Notes under the pieces: generated by a model
What the model was told of the DNA's origin: nothing
What the model saw: only the letters and a program-made list of their open reading frames with translations
The model's database searches: none
Source of the DNA: Schizochytrium sp. CCTCC M209059
Taxonomy: Eukaryota > Sar > Bigyra > Thraustochytrida > Thraustochytriidae
Direction: 5' to 3'
Assembly: GCA_000818945.1 (NCBI GenBank)
Contig: KN805412.1
Span: 250,523 to 314,522 of the forward strand
Length of the DNA stretch: 64,000 bases
Program-made: the position numbers and the translations under genes
In this document: positions 29,436-38,937 of the stretch, in pieces
How positions within the stretch are numbered: position 1 is the stretch's first letter
Layout: the number at the start of each line of letters is the position of its first letter

Positions 29436-32400
29436 TTACCTACGCTTAAACTTCTTCTTGGACTTGAACTTGCTGCTGCCCATCTTGCCGCCCTTACGAA
29501 GACCACCCTTGGACAGATCTGCCTCCTTGAAGATCGGCGCCTCGCCCATCGTCGAGTTCTTCCGGCTCTTCTTGCGCGTGCGCGCGTCGAGCATGTTCAG
29601 ACCCTCGCCTGGGGCCAGCTCCGAGCCGAATCCTGCCAACGAACTGCCGCCAAATTTGACGCGCTTCTTGAGTGGTTTATCCGCCTTGCGCTTGGCGTTA
29701 TCGTCGTCCCCGGTCTCCCCGGCCTGAGCCCGCTTCTGTGCCTGTTTCTGTTTGCGCTTCTCCTGCTTGAGTGCCTCGGACTCGTCGATCGAGGTTGTAT
29801 ACTTTTCTTGGTCCTGCTCGCGCAGCTTGCGCTTGTTCACACGCGCAGAGGCTGCCACCTTGGATTCATCTTTCCGCAGCATACCTTCATAGTCAGAGGC
29901 ACGCTTCTTCGGCGCCCGCTTGGTTTCATCACGGTCTCCATCATCCGCAAAAGCCTCGGCTTCTGCATTTGCGGCGGCGTCCATGGCCTCGAGCTGGGCG
30001 AGTCGCCGCCGCTTTGCGCGAGTCAGTCGGTGCGGCTTCTTCTCCTTCTTCTCGCCAGAAGCCGCTGCCTCTGCGTCCTTGAGCGCTTGCCGCCGCGCGC
30101 GAGCACGCCCAGCTGGCGTCTGGTCCTCGGCGTTCGCATCCGCCTCGAACATCTTCTCGCGCGCTGTCTGCCGAATCAGTTCCTTTTCTTGCTGCGACTG
30201 GAACCACGTGCGGCGCGGCTTGGAAAAGATCTCCTCGCGGTTCTCGATGCGCCGCTGCGCACGGTTCGCGTCCATCTCGGCGCCCCGCAGCTCGCGCTCC
30301 ACCCGCTCCTGCCGCAAGACATCCTCAATTTCCTCTTCGTAGTCGGCAACACGCTCCCGCAGTGCCTCCACAACGCTGTCCGGGATCGTGCGGCTTTTGA
30401 CGTTCTGCTGCGAGCGACGCAGGACCTCCTTCGTCAGCTTGCGCTGGCGCTCGCCTGTCAGCGTCACGGCCCGCCCTCCGCGGCCCGCACGCGCAGTACG
30501 TCCAACGCGATGAACATATGTCGAAAGGTCATTCGGCATTTCGTAGTTGATCACCACTTCCACGCCCTTGATATCCAGACCGCGAGACGCGACGTCTGTA
30601 CAAAGAAGAAAGTCGACCTCGCCGTCGCGAAACTGCTGCAGAGACTCCAGGCGCTGGCGCTGCGTCAGGTTGCCATGCAGTTCTGCTGCCTTGAGCCCGA
30701 ACAGTCCAAACAGGATCCCAAATCTGTGCGTACGCACCTTGGCCCGGAAAAAAATAATCACCTTGCTCGTGAAGCTTCGCTTGCACAGCGCTAGCAACAT
30801 TGCTTCCCGATCGCCCTCGCGCTGTGGCTTGATGCGCACGAACTCCTGCACAAGACGGTTAGCCATATCGTACAGCGGGTCTGTCTCCACGCGAATAGGA
30901 CGACGCAGACTCAGGTCCGCAAGCTCATTAACAGAAGTCGTCATGGTTGCCGAAAAGAGCAGTGTCTGGCGGTTCTTCGGGCAGAAATCAACGAGCTGCA
31001 TGACCTCGTCGTGGAATCCGAGCTCAAGCAAACGATCAGCCTCATCGAGAATCAGGATTTCGACATCGTCTAAATCCACCGACTTGGTGTTGAGTACATG
31101 ATCGATCAGCCGGCCAGGCGTTGCCACCACAATATCCGGCCGAGCACGTAGCTCCTGTGCCTGCGCGTCCATGTTTAGACCGCCTACTACCGCCGTTGCC
31201 GTGATGTCTGTGAACTGGGCCAGGGCCTCCGTCATGCTCAGCACCTGTTGCGTCAGCTCGCGCGTCGGGGTTACCATGAGTACACGAGTTGCCTTGAGAC
31301 GCTTCGGTCTGTAGAGGAGACGCTCAAGGACAGGGAGCACAAAGGCGGCTGTTTTACCCGAACCGGTCGCTGCGCTGCCGCAAATATCCCGACCTGCCAT
31401 TGCGTACGGAATCGAACGCGCCTGAATGGGCGTCGGCTTCTCAAACTTGAGCACCTGCGTCGCACGAATCAGCGGCCGCGACAAGTTCAGCTGAGCAAAC
31501 GTCTCGATGGCCGCTGCCTGAACCTTGTTCTTTTTCGCTTCCTTTTCCATTTGCTCCATGCGTTTCTTCGTGCGCGCGCGCACCTTTTCAAGCACTTCGG
31601 AATTCGTACCCATTTCGCGCGAAAAATCTTCGCCTGCCGCGCCCTCGTCATCGTCGTCATCGTCGCTGTCGTCTTCACCTTCGGCACGGGAAGTTCTCGC
31701 AAGCTCAGCAGCGGCGACTGCAGCCGCACGCGCCTGGATCTCGTCGGCACGGGCGCGCATTGCGGCATCGTCCGCGGCATTTCCCTCGGCGTCGCTGCTT
31801 TCCTCCTCATCGTCTTCCTCGTCGTCGCTGGCGTCTTCCTCGTCACTCTTCTTTGCGACAGCCTTCTTGGAAGCCTTGCCCCGAAGTTTGCCTTCCTGCG
31901 CAAGCTCCTCCTTAGCCTGTCGGAGCGCCCGAGCACGAAGGGCCTGTTGAATTTTTTCATTGAGTGAGGTTGTCATTTGCTGCGATCGGTCTTCCTTGGA
32001 GCGAATTCGTTCGATTGCGCTGGTAAAGTCCCAAGACTCGGGCATCACTTCCTCCTCGTCGTCCTCGTCGTCTTCGTCATCGTCGAGATCATCAAGAAAC
32101 ATGCTTCCGCGAAGCGCCGGCCCATCAATCTCGACTCCGGCTTCCTCATCGTCATCGTCCTCCTCCTTCTCGTCGTCGTCGCTCTTGCCACCATCAGCCT
32201 CTTCCTCGTCTTCGGGTTCCTTGGTCTTGGCTTCGTCCTTTTGCTTCTTTACCCCGTTAGTCTGCTCTTGTTGTGACCCATTTCGCTCCTTTGACGTAGT
32301 CTTAGGTCCGGCAGAGTACACGAGGGATGAAAGGCTAGCAGGCAGGCGCCGCGACGTCTTGGACTTTGTCTCGGCGACGGCCTCCTCGCTCGCAGTCTTG

Positions 32401-32594
32401 TCCTCCTTGCTTTGATTTGTTTTCTCAATTTTCGCGACCTTGGCAGACTGCGCCTTGTTCTTGACATCCTTTGACTTCACGCCCTTGGTCTTGCCGTCGG
32501 CCTTGGGCTTCTTGACCTCCTCGGAGTCGGAGTCGGAGTCCCGCTCGTCGTCGCTCTCAATGGTGAGCACGAAGCCCGCCACCTCGCGGACCAT
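29436..32594 (-). CDS. DRS1: DEAD-box RNA helicase, DDX27/Drs1 type (ribosome biogenesis)
   Basis: 1052 aa, single exon, start ATG 32592-32594. Residues 1-370 are charged (D, E, K) low complexity. The helicase core has a Q motif (FEKPTPIQARSIPYAM), Walker A ATGSGKT (about 411), PTRELTQQV, DEAD in ILILDEADRLLELGF (about 519), SAT, ARGLDIKGVEVVINYEMP and HRVGRTARAGRGG (about 701). The C-terminus is K/R-rich and ends in KFKSKKKFKRR. Order and motifs match Drs1/DDX27, a nucleolar helicase for 27S/32S pre-rRNA processing of the 60S subunit. The length exceeds typical homologues (about 750-800 aa) because of longer charged N- and C-terminal extensions. Confidence 0.94.
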   Translation of the reverse strand: MVREVAGFVLTIESDDERDSDSDSEEVKKPKADGKTKGVKSKDVKNKAQSAKVAKIEKTNQSKEDKTASEEAVAETKSKTSRRLPASLSSLVYSAGPKTTSKERNGSQQEQTNGVKKQKDEAKTKEPEDEEEADGGKSDDDEKEEDDDDEEAGVEIDGPALRGSMFLDDLDDDEDDEDDEEEVMPESWDFTSAIERIRSKEDRSQQMTTSLNEKIQQALRARALRQAKEELAQEGKLRGKASKKAVAKKSDEEDASDDEEDDEEESSDAEGNAADDAAMRARADEIQARAAAVAAAELARTSRAEGEDDSDDDDDDEGAAGEDFSREMGTNSEVLEKVRARTKKRMEQMEKEAKKNKVQAAAIETFAQLNLSRPLIRATQVLKFEKPTPIQARSIPYAMAGRDICGSAATGSGKTAAFVLPVLERLLYRPKRLKATRVLMVTPTRELTQQVLSMTEALAQFTDITATAVVGGLNMDAQAQELRARPDIVVATPGRLIDHVLNTKSVDLDDVEILILDEADRLLELGFHDEVMQLVDFCPKNRQTLLFSATMTTSVNELADLSLRRPIRVETDPLYDMANRLVQEFVRIKPQREGDREAMLLALCKRSFTSKVIIFFRAKVRTHRFGILFGLFGLKAAELHGNLTQRQRLESLQQFRDGEVDFLLCTDVASRGLDIKGVEVVINYEMPNDLSTYVHRVGRTARAGRGGRAVTLTGERQRKLTKEVLRRSQQNVKSRTIPDSVVEALRERVADYEEEIEDVLRQERVERELRGAEMDANRAQRRIENREEIFSKPRRTWFQSQQEKELIRQTAREKMFEADANAEDQTPAGRARARRQALKDAEAAASGEKKEKKPHRLTRAKRRRLAQLEAMDAAANAEAEAFADDGDRDETKRAPKKRASDYEGMLRKDESKVAASARVNKRKLREQDQEKYTTSIDESEALKQEKRKQKQAQKRAQAGETGDDDNAKRKADKPLKKRVKFGGSSLAGFGSELAPGEGLNMLDARTRKKSRKNSTMGEAPIFKEADLSKGGLRKGGKMGSSKFKSKKKFKRR

Positions 32595-33130
32595 CTTGCT
32601 CGTTGCGGGGACTAGACCTGACGCCGCCCTTTACAGGCGCTTTCCCACTGCTCCGACTCTGCCTTCGCAGCGCCTCGCCCGGCCTCGCCAGCGAGCGCAG
32701 CCACCACCGCGAGCGGAATCGGGTTCGTCTCGATGCAGAATTGCCTCGCGACCACCCGCCAAGAGGCACGTTCCCCGCATTCCCTCCTTCATTTTTGCAA
32801 GTAGAACACAACTTGTTGCAAGAGTCATGGTGTTGTTGGCCTGGTTGCCGACTGCGAGACGAATGAGCGCGCCAAAGTGTATATGCACCTACAAGACAAC
32901 GGCGACGCTTGAAAGAGTACTAGATAGAACGCTGTTGAAAATGTTGCTTTTGTGGAAAAGTGTAAGCACTTTTCGCGACGCGGCATTGCAGTTCTTTGCA
33001 CATTTGTGTTTTTCTCTCTCAGACACGGTCCTCCTCTTTCCCGCAAGCACGTCCTTCTACATGTCAGTTAAAACCGCGCACACAGCAGTCAAGTTCAGGA
33101 CGAAATCATCATCATTCTTTCTCTACTCTC
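32595..33130. other. intergenic region upstream of DRS1
   Basis: 536 bases between two minus-strand genes. The first 150 bases are GC-rich and the remainder AT-rich. No repeat or gene is seen. Confidence 0.5.
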
Positions 33131-36100
33131 TTAAAACTCAGTTGAATCGCACCATGAATTCGCGGAGAAGACCTTGTTCACTTGCTCGGAGAGAGAAACC
33201 CGTGCAAATGTGCTCTCGGGCAAGCGCAGCTGCGAGACCTCCTGCTCGAGAAGCCGTAGCGCCGAAGCTCCACTACCGTCGTCACGATGATCTGAAGAAA
33301 CAGCCAGGTATAGGTCGATGACTGCGCAGAAGAAACCATCACAAGGTGTCGCTTCGCGCAGAAATGGAAGCTGGCCAGCACCTGAAACAAAAATGCTTCC
33401 GCGCGCTGAGAGGGAGCGTAAAACTCGCGGAAACCCAGCTTCGAGCTGGAGACGCGCCTTCCATGGCCTTCGCGTACGGACCTCGATCTGGAAATGAGCA
33501 TATGCAAGGTACGGGCAAATGACCTCTATGGGATCCCCACGAAAAGCTGCAATGAGCCGAGGAAGGTACATCGCGTGGCACTCTGCAAATTCCGGGTCAT
33601 GCAAGCCGACGAGCACCTGCATCCAGGATTCTTGGGTCACAGAGATTGCGAGATAGTTTGAAAACTCTGAAAAGAGCGCGTCAACTTGATCGGGTCCTTT
33701 TACCGCGGTCTGTGGATCCTCCAAAAAGGTTACCACAAGCATGGCAATCTGAAATGTGCGTATCATCTGTAAATGTCGCCCGCGAAGGCCATGCGCCACG
33801 AGACGCTCATCAGCCTTGTCCACGAGCGCACGCATAAGATGCGGTCCAAGAGCACCACAGGCGGTCTCGGTTCGCGCGATAAGACCGGCGCCGAAGATCG
33901 CACCTTCAAGGCTCCTTTCACTCTCCTTGTCGACGCAGATTGATCGCCATTCCTCAAGCGCTGTCTTGTCATAAGTGTGAGTACTTGTCGCATTGCAGAA
34001 CTTTTCCACGGCGCGACTTGGGTCCAACCTAGCCAGGACAATGTCCACGTCAAAGGTTTCACCACTGACAATGTCCTGCACGTGCATTGCGATGCGCGGG
34101 CACTTCGATCGCTTGGCAAGATGAGAGTCGAGGACGCGCATCCCTTCGCTGCTATCCCTACGCAAAATTGATCCGCGCCGGAGACGATCATAGAGGGCTT
34201 GCAAAAGACCGCCGGTCACATCGACGTGGGGGCAAATGAGACACACATCGAGATCTTTTGACTCGCGGCCGTACATGGTCGAGCCAAAGACAATCGCGAG
34301 CGCCTCAGGGTCGACTTGAAGCATCTCGGGGTGAGCCTTGGAAACAAGCTCGTGCAGTTGATGCGTGACCGCACAGAGTGCGGCCTCTTGCAAACTGCGT
34401 GAACTTTCGGCGTCTCGACCTGCAGCCTCTCTGCGCAAACTGTTCGCGTCGATGCTGCGGAAGGCAGGACAAGCTGCCATTCGCTGGCGAACTGCCTCGC
34501 GTGCGAGAGGGTCATCATCGAAAAATGAAATGGAAGGAAAACCGAGTTCGCTGAGCTCTTGCACCTTGGTGGCCTTGAATGACGCCGACTGAAAGGTGTC
34601 TGCAGGTTTCATCAGGAGTGCATCGGGTGCAAGCTGGTAACGATCAAGGATTGACCGTACCTGTGGCTCTAATATTTCTTTGCGGCCCGTAAGGACCACC
34701 ATGGTTGCGTCCGGGCGCTCAAGAGCACGTTTCCAGGATGCCAAAGCCGGACCGGGGCTGACTGTTGCCTCGTCTTGCAGCGAAAGCGGAAGCGAGACAA
34801 AGAGTCCACCACGTCCCCGCCATGGTCCGACGGGATCTGCCGTATCGAAAAGGGTGTGATCAAAGTCAAACACGTACAAATCTTGCGGTGCAGGCATCGG
34901 ACCGGCCGTGCGCAAAGGGAACCAGAGCGAAGCCGGGTCGTGTTCAAAGGAAAGCGCGAGCTTTGCGACCTGGAGAGCTTTCTTCATGGAATTGCCGCTT
35001 TTCAAGGCCTCTTCAAACCACGTCTTGTACCCGCGGCAAGGTTGGACCACCTGACAGACAAAGCCAGCTGCTCTGGCAAGCTCAAGGGCTCCCTCGTACT
35101 CCCAGATTTGCCCAAAATCTTGGCTCAAGAGGAGTGTGGCGTCCTTTTGATCAATCGCTTCCGACATCATGGCAGCCCGAAAGGCCGAAGAGCTTGAATA
35201 GCGTTTTCCTTGAGGATACTCGCTCTGCATGAAAGCGTCTTTACTGGCGCATGCGAAGCCTCGTACCACAACAAGTGTTCCGCGCTTCTTGAGCACCTGG
35301 CGTCCCCGCGCGCGCAGCGCTTTTGCTTTCCCTTGCTGGGTTTGTTCCCAAGAGAAGACGTCCGTGCCGAGGATTTCATCGTCTTCGCTCCAGCGGGACA
35401 GGTTCGGTATGCTCGAACCAAAGGTCTCGTAAAAATCGCTTGGGTCAGCGGGCGCAGCCATACGGCAAAGATGAAGCGCGCGAACCCGCACTTTACCAAT
35501 GCTCTGCGCTGCGAGAGGACTGTAAAGGCTCGGATGAAAAAAGGCGCCCCGGCGGGACATTTCACGATTGCACTTGGTGATGGTCATGTGCGGGACAAAC
35601 GACTGCTGATCTTGTCCTTTCCAAGCCTGGACGCCAAGTGCTTCAATCATGTGGTTACGAAGGGCTTCGTGAAGATGGAAGAGCGCTCGCAAACTTCCAT
35701 CAGCAGGATCAACTCGCGCATGCAAGACGCGATCTCGAAAGCAGTCCACGCCTCGCACATGAATGGGTTGATCAGACGATAGAAACTTGCCAACGTCAAA
35801 GGTTGCCAATGCTTCGCGTGCGCGTTCCAGCTCGAGTTCGTTTCGAAGGCGAAGCGTGAGCATTGTAAAATGCAAACGCTGTGTTGGGAGCGCGCCTTCG
35901 TGAGCTTCTGGGGAGAGCAGCTGTAACTCTTGAGCCCTTTTCACAATCCGCGGCGACAGCACACGAAAGCATATAAAAAAGTTTGGCCTGTCTGGGTTCC
36001 CCGAGTTCAGGCCATTGAATGCGCGTTCTGGGTGTGCCGAGGCAGCATCCTCGTCAGATGTCTTCCGGGGCGGATGTCGAGCCATGATCTGCTCAATGTT

Positions 36101-36394
36101 GGTTCCGTTTCCGCGCGGGAAGCTGCCAAAAAAATCGTCGGCGCGAGTCTCTGGACGTCGATCCCAAACGAGACGCGATCCATCTTGGTGCACATATTTG
36201 AGATATTGGATGCGCGTTTGTGGAATGGCTGTCTCGGTGTGGCTGATGCTGCCGAGATCATCGTGGAAATTGAAAGCCGAAATTGCTTTTTCCTTGACCC
36301 CCACAAAGCGGTCGAGGTATCCGACAATAAAGGCGTGATCGGGAAGACGTTCGTCCCAGAGGATGCGGTTCACCACGTCCATTGCGGGCCTCAT
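33131..36394 (-). CDS. multi-domain RNA end-repair protein ('Swiss Army Knife' type)
   Basis: 1087 aa, single exon, start ATG 36392-36394. Domains in order. (1) 6-90: MJ1316/DUF504-like RNA cyclic-phosphate end-recognition domain (VVNRILWDERLPDHAFIVGY, LDRFVGVKE). (2) About 135-315: 2H phosphoesterase with paired HxT motifs LHFTML (His175) and PHMTIT (His269). (3) About 370-460: P-loop kinase-like, LVVVRGFACASKDAF, with a degraded Walker A (GFACASKD) but a good downstream WEYEGALELARAAGF. (4) About 505-660: HAD phosphatase, DFDHT (Asp510), VVLTGR, FFDDDP. (5) About 690-800: pol-beta nucleotidyltransferase, FGSTMYGRESKDLDV (Asp714, Asp716) and FDVDIV (Asp784), then a helical tail. This set fits processing, phosphate removal and re-tailing of broken RNA ends. 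The family assignment rests on my motif reading. Confidence 0.85.
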   Translation of the reverse strand: MRPAMDVVNRILWDERLPDHAFIVGYLDRFVGVKEKAISAFNFHDDLGSISHTETAIPQTRIQYLKYVHQDGSRLVWDRRPETRADDFFGSFPRGNGTNIEQIMARHPPRKTSDEDAASAHPERAFNGLNSGNPDRPNFFICFRVLSPRIVKRAQELQLLSPEAHEGALPTQRLHFTMLTLRLRNELELERAREALATFDVGKFLSSDQPIHVRGVDCFRDRVLHARVDPADGSLRALFHLHEALRNHMIEALGVQAWKGQDQQSFVPHMTITKCNREMSRRGAFFHPSLYSPLAAQSIGKVRVRALHLCRMAAPADPSDFYETFGSSIPNLSRWSEDDEILGTDVFSWEQTQQGKAKALRARGRQVLKKRGTLVVVRGFACASKDAFMQSEYPQGKRYSSSSAFRAAMMSEAIDQKDATLLLSQDFGQIWEYEGALELARAAGFVCQVVQPCRGYKTWFEEALKSGNSMKKALQVAKLALSFEHDPASLWFPLRTAGPMPAPQDLYVFDFDHTLFDTADPVGPWRGRGGLFVSLPLSLQDEATVSPGPALASWKRALERPDATMVVLTGRKEILEPQVRSILDRYQLAPDALLMKPADTFQSASFKATKVQELSELGFPSISFFDDDPLAREAVRQRMAACPAFRSIDANSLRREAAGRDAESSRSLQEAALCAVTHQLHELVSKAHPEMLQVDPEALAIVFGSTMYGRESKDLDVCLICPHVDVTGGLLQALYDRLRRGSILRRDSSEGMRVLDSHLAKRSKCPRIAMHVQDIVSGETFDVDIVLARLDPSRAVEKFCNATSTHTYDKTALEEWRSICVDKESERSLEGAIFGAGLIARTETACGALGPHLMRALVDKADERLVAHGLRGRHLQMIRTFQIAMLVVTFLEDPQTAVKGPDQVDALFSEFSNYLAISVTQESWMQVLVGLHDPEFAECHAMYLPRLIAAFRGDPIEVICPYLAYAHFQIEVRTRRPWKARLQLEAGFPRVLRSLSARGSIFVSGAGQLPFLREATPCDGFFCAVIDLYLAVSSDHRDDGSGASALRLLEQEVSQLRLPESTFARVSLSEQVNKVFSANSWCDSTEF

Positions 36395-37221
36395 GGTCTC
36401 GCGTTTCCTTCCTTACCAGGACCGTCCGTCTACTTTCCCCCTGTTTCTTCTCTTTTCCTTTCTCTTCGTGTGAATGCAAGAGTTGCGCGTTGCTGCGTTG
36501 CCAACTGAAAAGTATGCGAGTTATTTCAATGGCTGTATGTATACCTTCGAAGATGGATTGAGTTCAAGGTTTGTCGGCAGACTCTGCTCGGCCCGCCTGA
36601 CTGTGACTGACAGAGTTAGGCCTAGGCTAGGCAGAGAAAGAGGATGGATATATATATATATATGTTCGCGATCCGAGATCGTTCCGTTCTGGTTCCGAGA
36701 ACGAAGAGGGATCCGCTCAAGGAAAAGGAGGATGCGGATTTATAAAGCGTCACGATTGCAACTTATTTTCGGTCTAACGCGCTACTCTAGGGCTAGCTGC
36801 TAGTGTGGCGAGCGAACACCAAAAGGGTCATTCGTGGGGACCCGACAGTCAATGGGCAGGTGGACGGGACGACATGTCTGACTGAGCTTGCAAGCTTGGC
36901 TAACGGACTCACTCGCTTGCTTGTTGTAGATGTAGATGAGCGACGCATCGCCGGAAAAGCAAGCGCGCGCACAGAAGCGAGTCCGGCAGCTAGCTCGTAG
37001 GCCGGATAGCCAAGCCTCGGGACCGCTGGCTGGCTACATGTGTTAAGTGTGTGTAAAATGGGGGCAAGAAGGAGACTCGCTAGCTAGTATAGCTAGCTGC
37101 CTCTTCGTTCATGGCTTTCCTCGAGTGAGGAAGGGCTAGCTAGCATGATCTATGAATCCTTCGGCGGAATTTGAAGGGCCGATGACAAGACTCTAGACTT
37201 GCAAGGCAGAGATAGGCCAAC
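36395..37221. other. intergenic region with TA run and GCTAGC palindromes
   Basis: 827 bases between the RNA-repair gene's 5' end and the NDUFA8 3' end. It contains TTAGGCCTAGGCTAGGC (36616-36632), a TA dinucleotide run (about 36647-36662) and several GCTAGCTAG palindromes (37078-37145). No gene is supported. Confidence 0.5.
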
Positions 37222-37640
37222 CTAGTTCTCCTCAACATCCTCGGCGGCGAAGCAAACTTCGAATGCCTTTTGCTCGTCGCGGCAGCGGTTGAACTGCCGG
37301 CTGTTGAGCTCGAGGCACTTTTGATACTTGACGAATGGTTCACCGCACTTTTCTTCGCAGCGACGCAGGCTACATAATGTCAATCGTCGGCCAGTCAGTC
37401 ATGAATGAGTTAGTCAGTATGGTGCCGATTTTGTTTTTTTTCTTCTTTGTAGAATCGTTCATTCACTTACACCTTGAGCGCGCAAGCGGTGACCTTCTCG
37501 CCTTCTGAGAGGCAGGCAGCGGGGTTGCCGTCCTTCTGCTTGCACTTAATGAAGGCCCTGTTCTGGTCCAAGCAGTTGTCCGAGATGGCAGGCGCGGCAG
37601 CCAGCAGCGCCATGTACTTGGTCGAGACGCCCTCGCTCAT
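37222..37640 (-). CDS. NDUFA8: NADH dehydrogenase (complex I) subunit NDUFA8, CHCH protein
   Basis: Two exons: complement(join(37222..37369,37471..37640)), 105 aa. Donor AAGGT|GTAAGT and acceptor TGTAG|C; joining gives TACALKVLRRCEEKC. It has the quadruple CX9C pattern of NDUFA8: CLDQNRAFIKC, CLSEGEKVTAC, CGEPFVKYQKC and CRDEQKAFEVC. These form disulfides after import by the MIA40 pathway into the intermembrane space, and the protein is an accessory subunit of complex I's membrane arm. The 105 residues are shorter than animal NDUFA8 but close to plant and protist versions. It lacks a cleavable presequence, as expected. Confidence 0.9.
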
Positions 37641-38330
37641 GGTGCTTTTCTTTTTGCTCTCCCTGCGCCGACCTTTGTCCGAGCCAAAGATTTCCGAGGT
37701 TCCCGAGTAAGTTAGCTCGCTGTCACCCTCCCTCGCCTGGCCCGCCCGCGTCGCACTCACACTCGCTCGCTCGCCTTCTGCACGCGTGCTGCTGCTTTGG
37801 CTCTTCTGCTTCTGCCGCTGCAGTGGCAGCGGAGCCGCAGGCCCAGCGAACCTAACCTAACCTCAAACCTAACCGAATTAGCCGTCAGAGGGGAATCCGT
37901 TTGTACGGCGCCATGATCAGGGACAACTGGCTGTCCTGTCCGGTGGTGAGCGAGCGAGCGAGCGAGCGAGCAAGAGTCCTGAGGAAAGGGTTTTTACACA
38001 GACGTAGGCTGAGGTCTTCGAATATGAAGATTATAATGACAGGAATTTGCCAGCCATAGCCAGTTAGGCAGCGAGCGAGCGAAGCCGCGTTCTGACCGAG
38101 AAAAGAATCGATGCATAAGTATAGATTTCGCCGCGAAGATCTTGCTCCTTACAGTTAGCAAGGACCGTCGCGGACGCTTCTTCACTTGCGCTGCTGCATC
38201 GGGCAAATCCGGTGCACGTTTTTCTTTGTACTGGTGTCACATACCATACCACACACCCAAGTCTTTCGCAATCGATGCAAAAGGTGACCGACCGCCCGCC
38301 CGCCCGCCCGCACGACCGGCCGACCCTGTG

Positions 38331-38425
38331 GATGCGATGCGATGCGATGCGATGCGATGCGATGCGATGCGATGCGATGCGATGCGGTGCGATGCGATGT
38401 GATGCAGTACGATGCGATGCGATGC
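38331..38425. repeat. GATGC pentanucleotide tandem array
   Basis: About 19 head-to-tail GATGC units, perfect on the left half and with point variants (GGTGC, GATGT, AGTAC) on the right. It is open in several frames on both strands, which yields spurious MRCDA or ASHRI peptides. Confidence 0.95.
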
Positions 38426-38861
38426 AACCGGTGCGTCTGCGCTGACTCTATTCAATCTACCTATACCTACTATACCTCTACATTTTCCGATTACAGAAAC
38501 GTTGACGGCCGGCCGCGCGTCGACCCCACACAACTTGAAGGTGACCGACCAATCGCCATGACCTATTTTCATTTATCGATTGTGTGCTCCTGCCGAGGAC
38601 AGGTTGTATCAAATGCGGCGGAACGGCCAGCCCTTCTTCCTCCACTTTCCCTCTACCCACAAGCGCTCTCGATCCGGATCGGGGAGCGCGCACAACTCGC
38701 ATCAACGGCTCACCGCAGAAGCTCCGCTGACTGACCCCCCAGAAAGCGCACCATAGCAGAGGGAAGCATGGGAGAGTAAAGCATCGCAGAGCAACTTGAA
38801 AACAAACATTGGAGAGCAAAGCGGCTTCGGCTCGGGCGCCGCAGCCGCCGCAGCCGCGAGA

Positions 38862-38932
38862 TTGATCGATCGATCGATCGATTGATCGATCGATTGATTG
38901 AGTGATTGATCGATCGATCGCTCGATTGATTG
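38862..38932. repeat. GATC/GATT palindromic tract abutting a start codon
   Basis: About 70 bases of GATC and GATT units, ending a few bases before the ATG at 38938. Being GATC-rich it is self-complementary and could fold in RNA. A similar tract lies about 255 bases upstream of the SOD-like gene and another at 12721-12765. Confidence 0.85.
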
Positions 38933-38937
38933 GCCTC

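Larger units (their letters stand above)
37641..38937. promoter_or_regulatory. divergent intergenic region rich in short tandem repeats
   Basis: 1.3 kb between divergent genes. Holds CCTAACCTAACC (about 37852-37864), a GAGC run (about 37949-37972), a GATGC pentamer array (38331-38425) and a GATC/GATT tract (38862-38932) that runs right up to the next ATG. No gene is supported. Confidence 0.45.

Noticed and set aside
37852..37875. CCTAACCTAACC as an interstitial telomere repeat
   Set aside because: Only a few imperfect units, also near 16978; too short and the unit (CCTAA) is not a standard telomere repeat.
38331..38425. GATGC array as a CRISPR-like or satellite array
   Set aside because: Simple pentamer slippage repeat without spacers.
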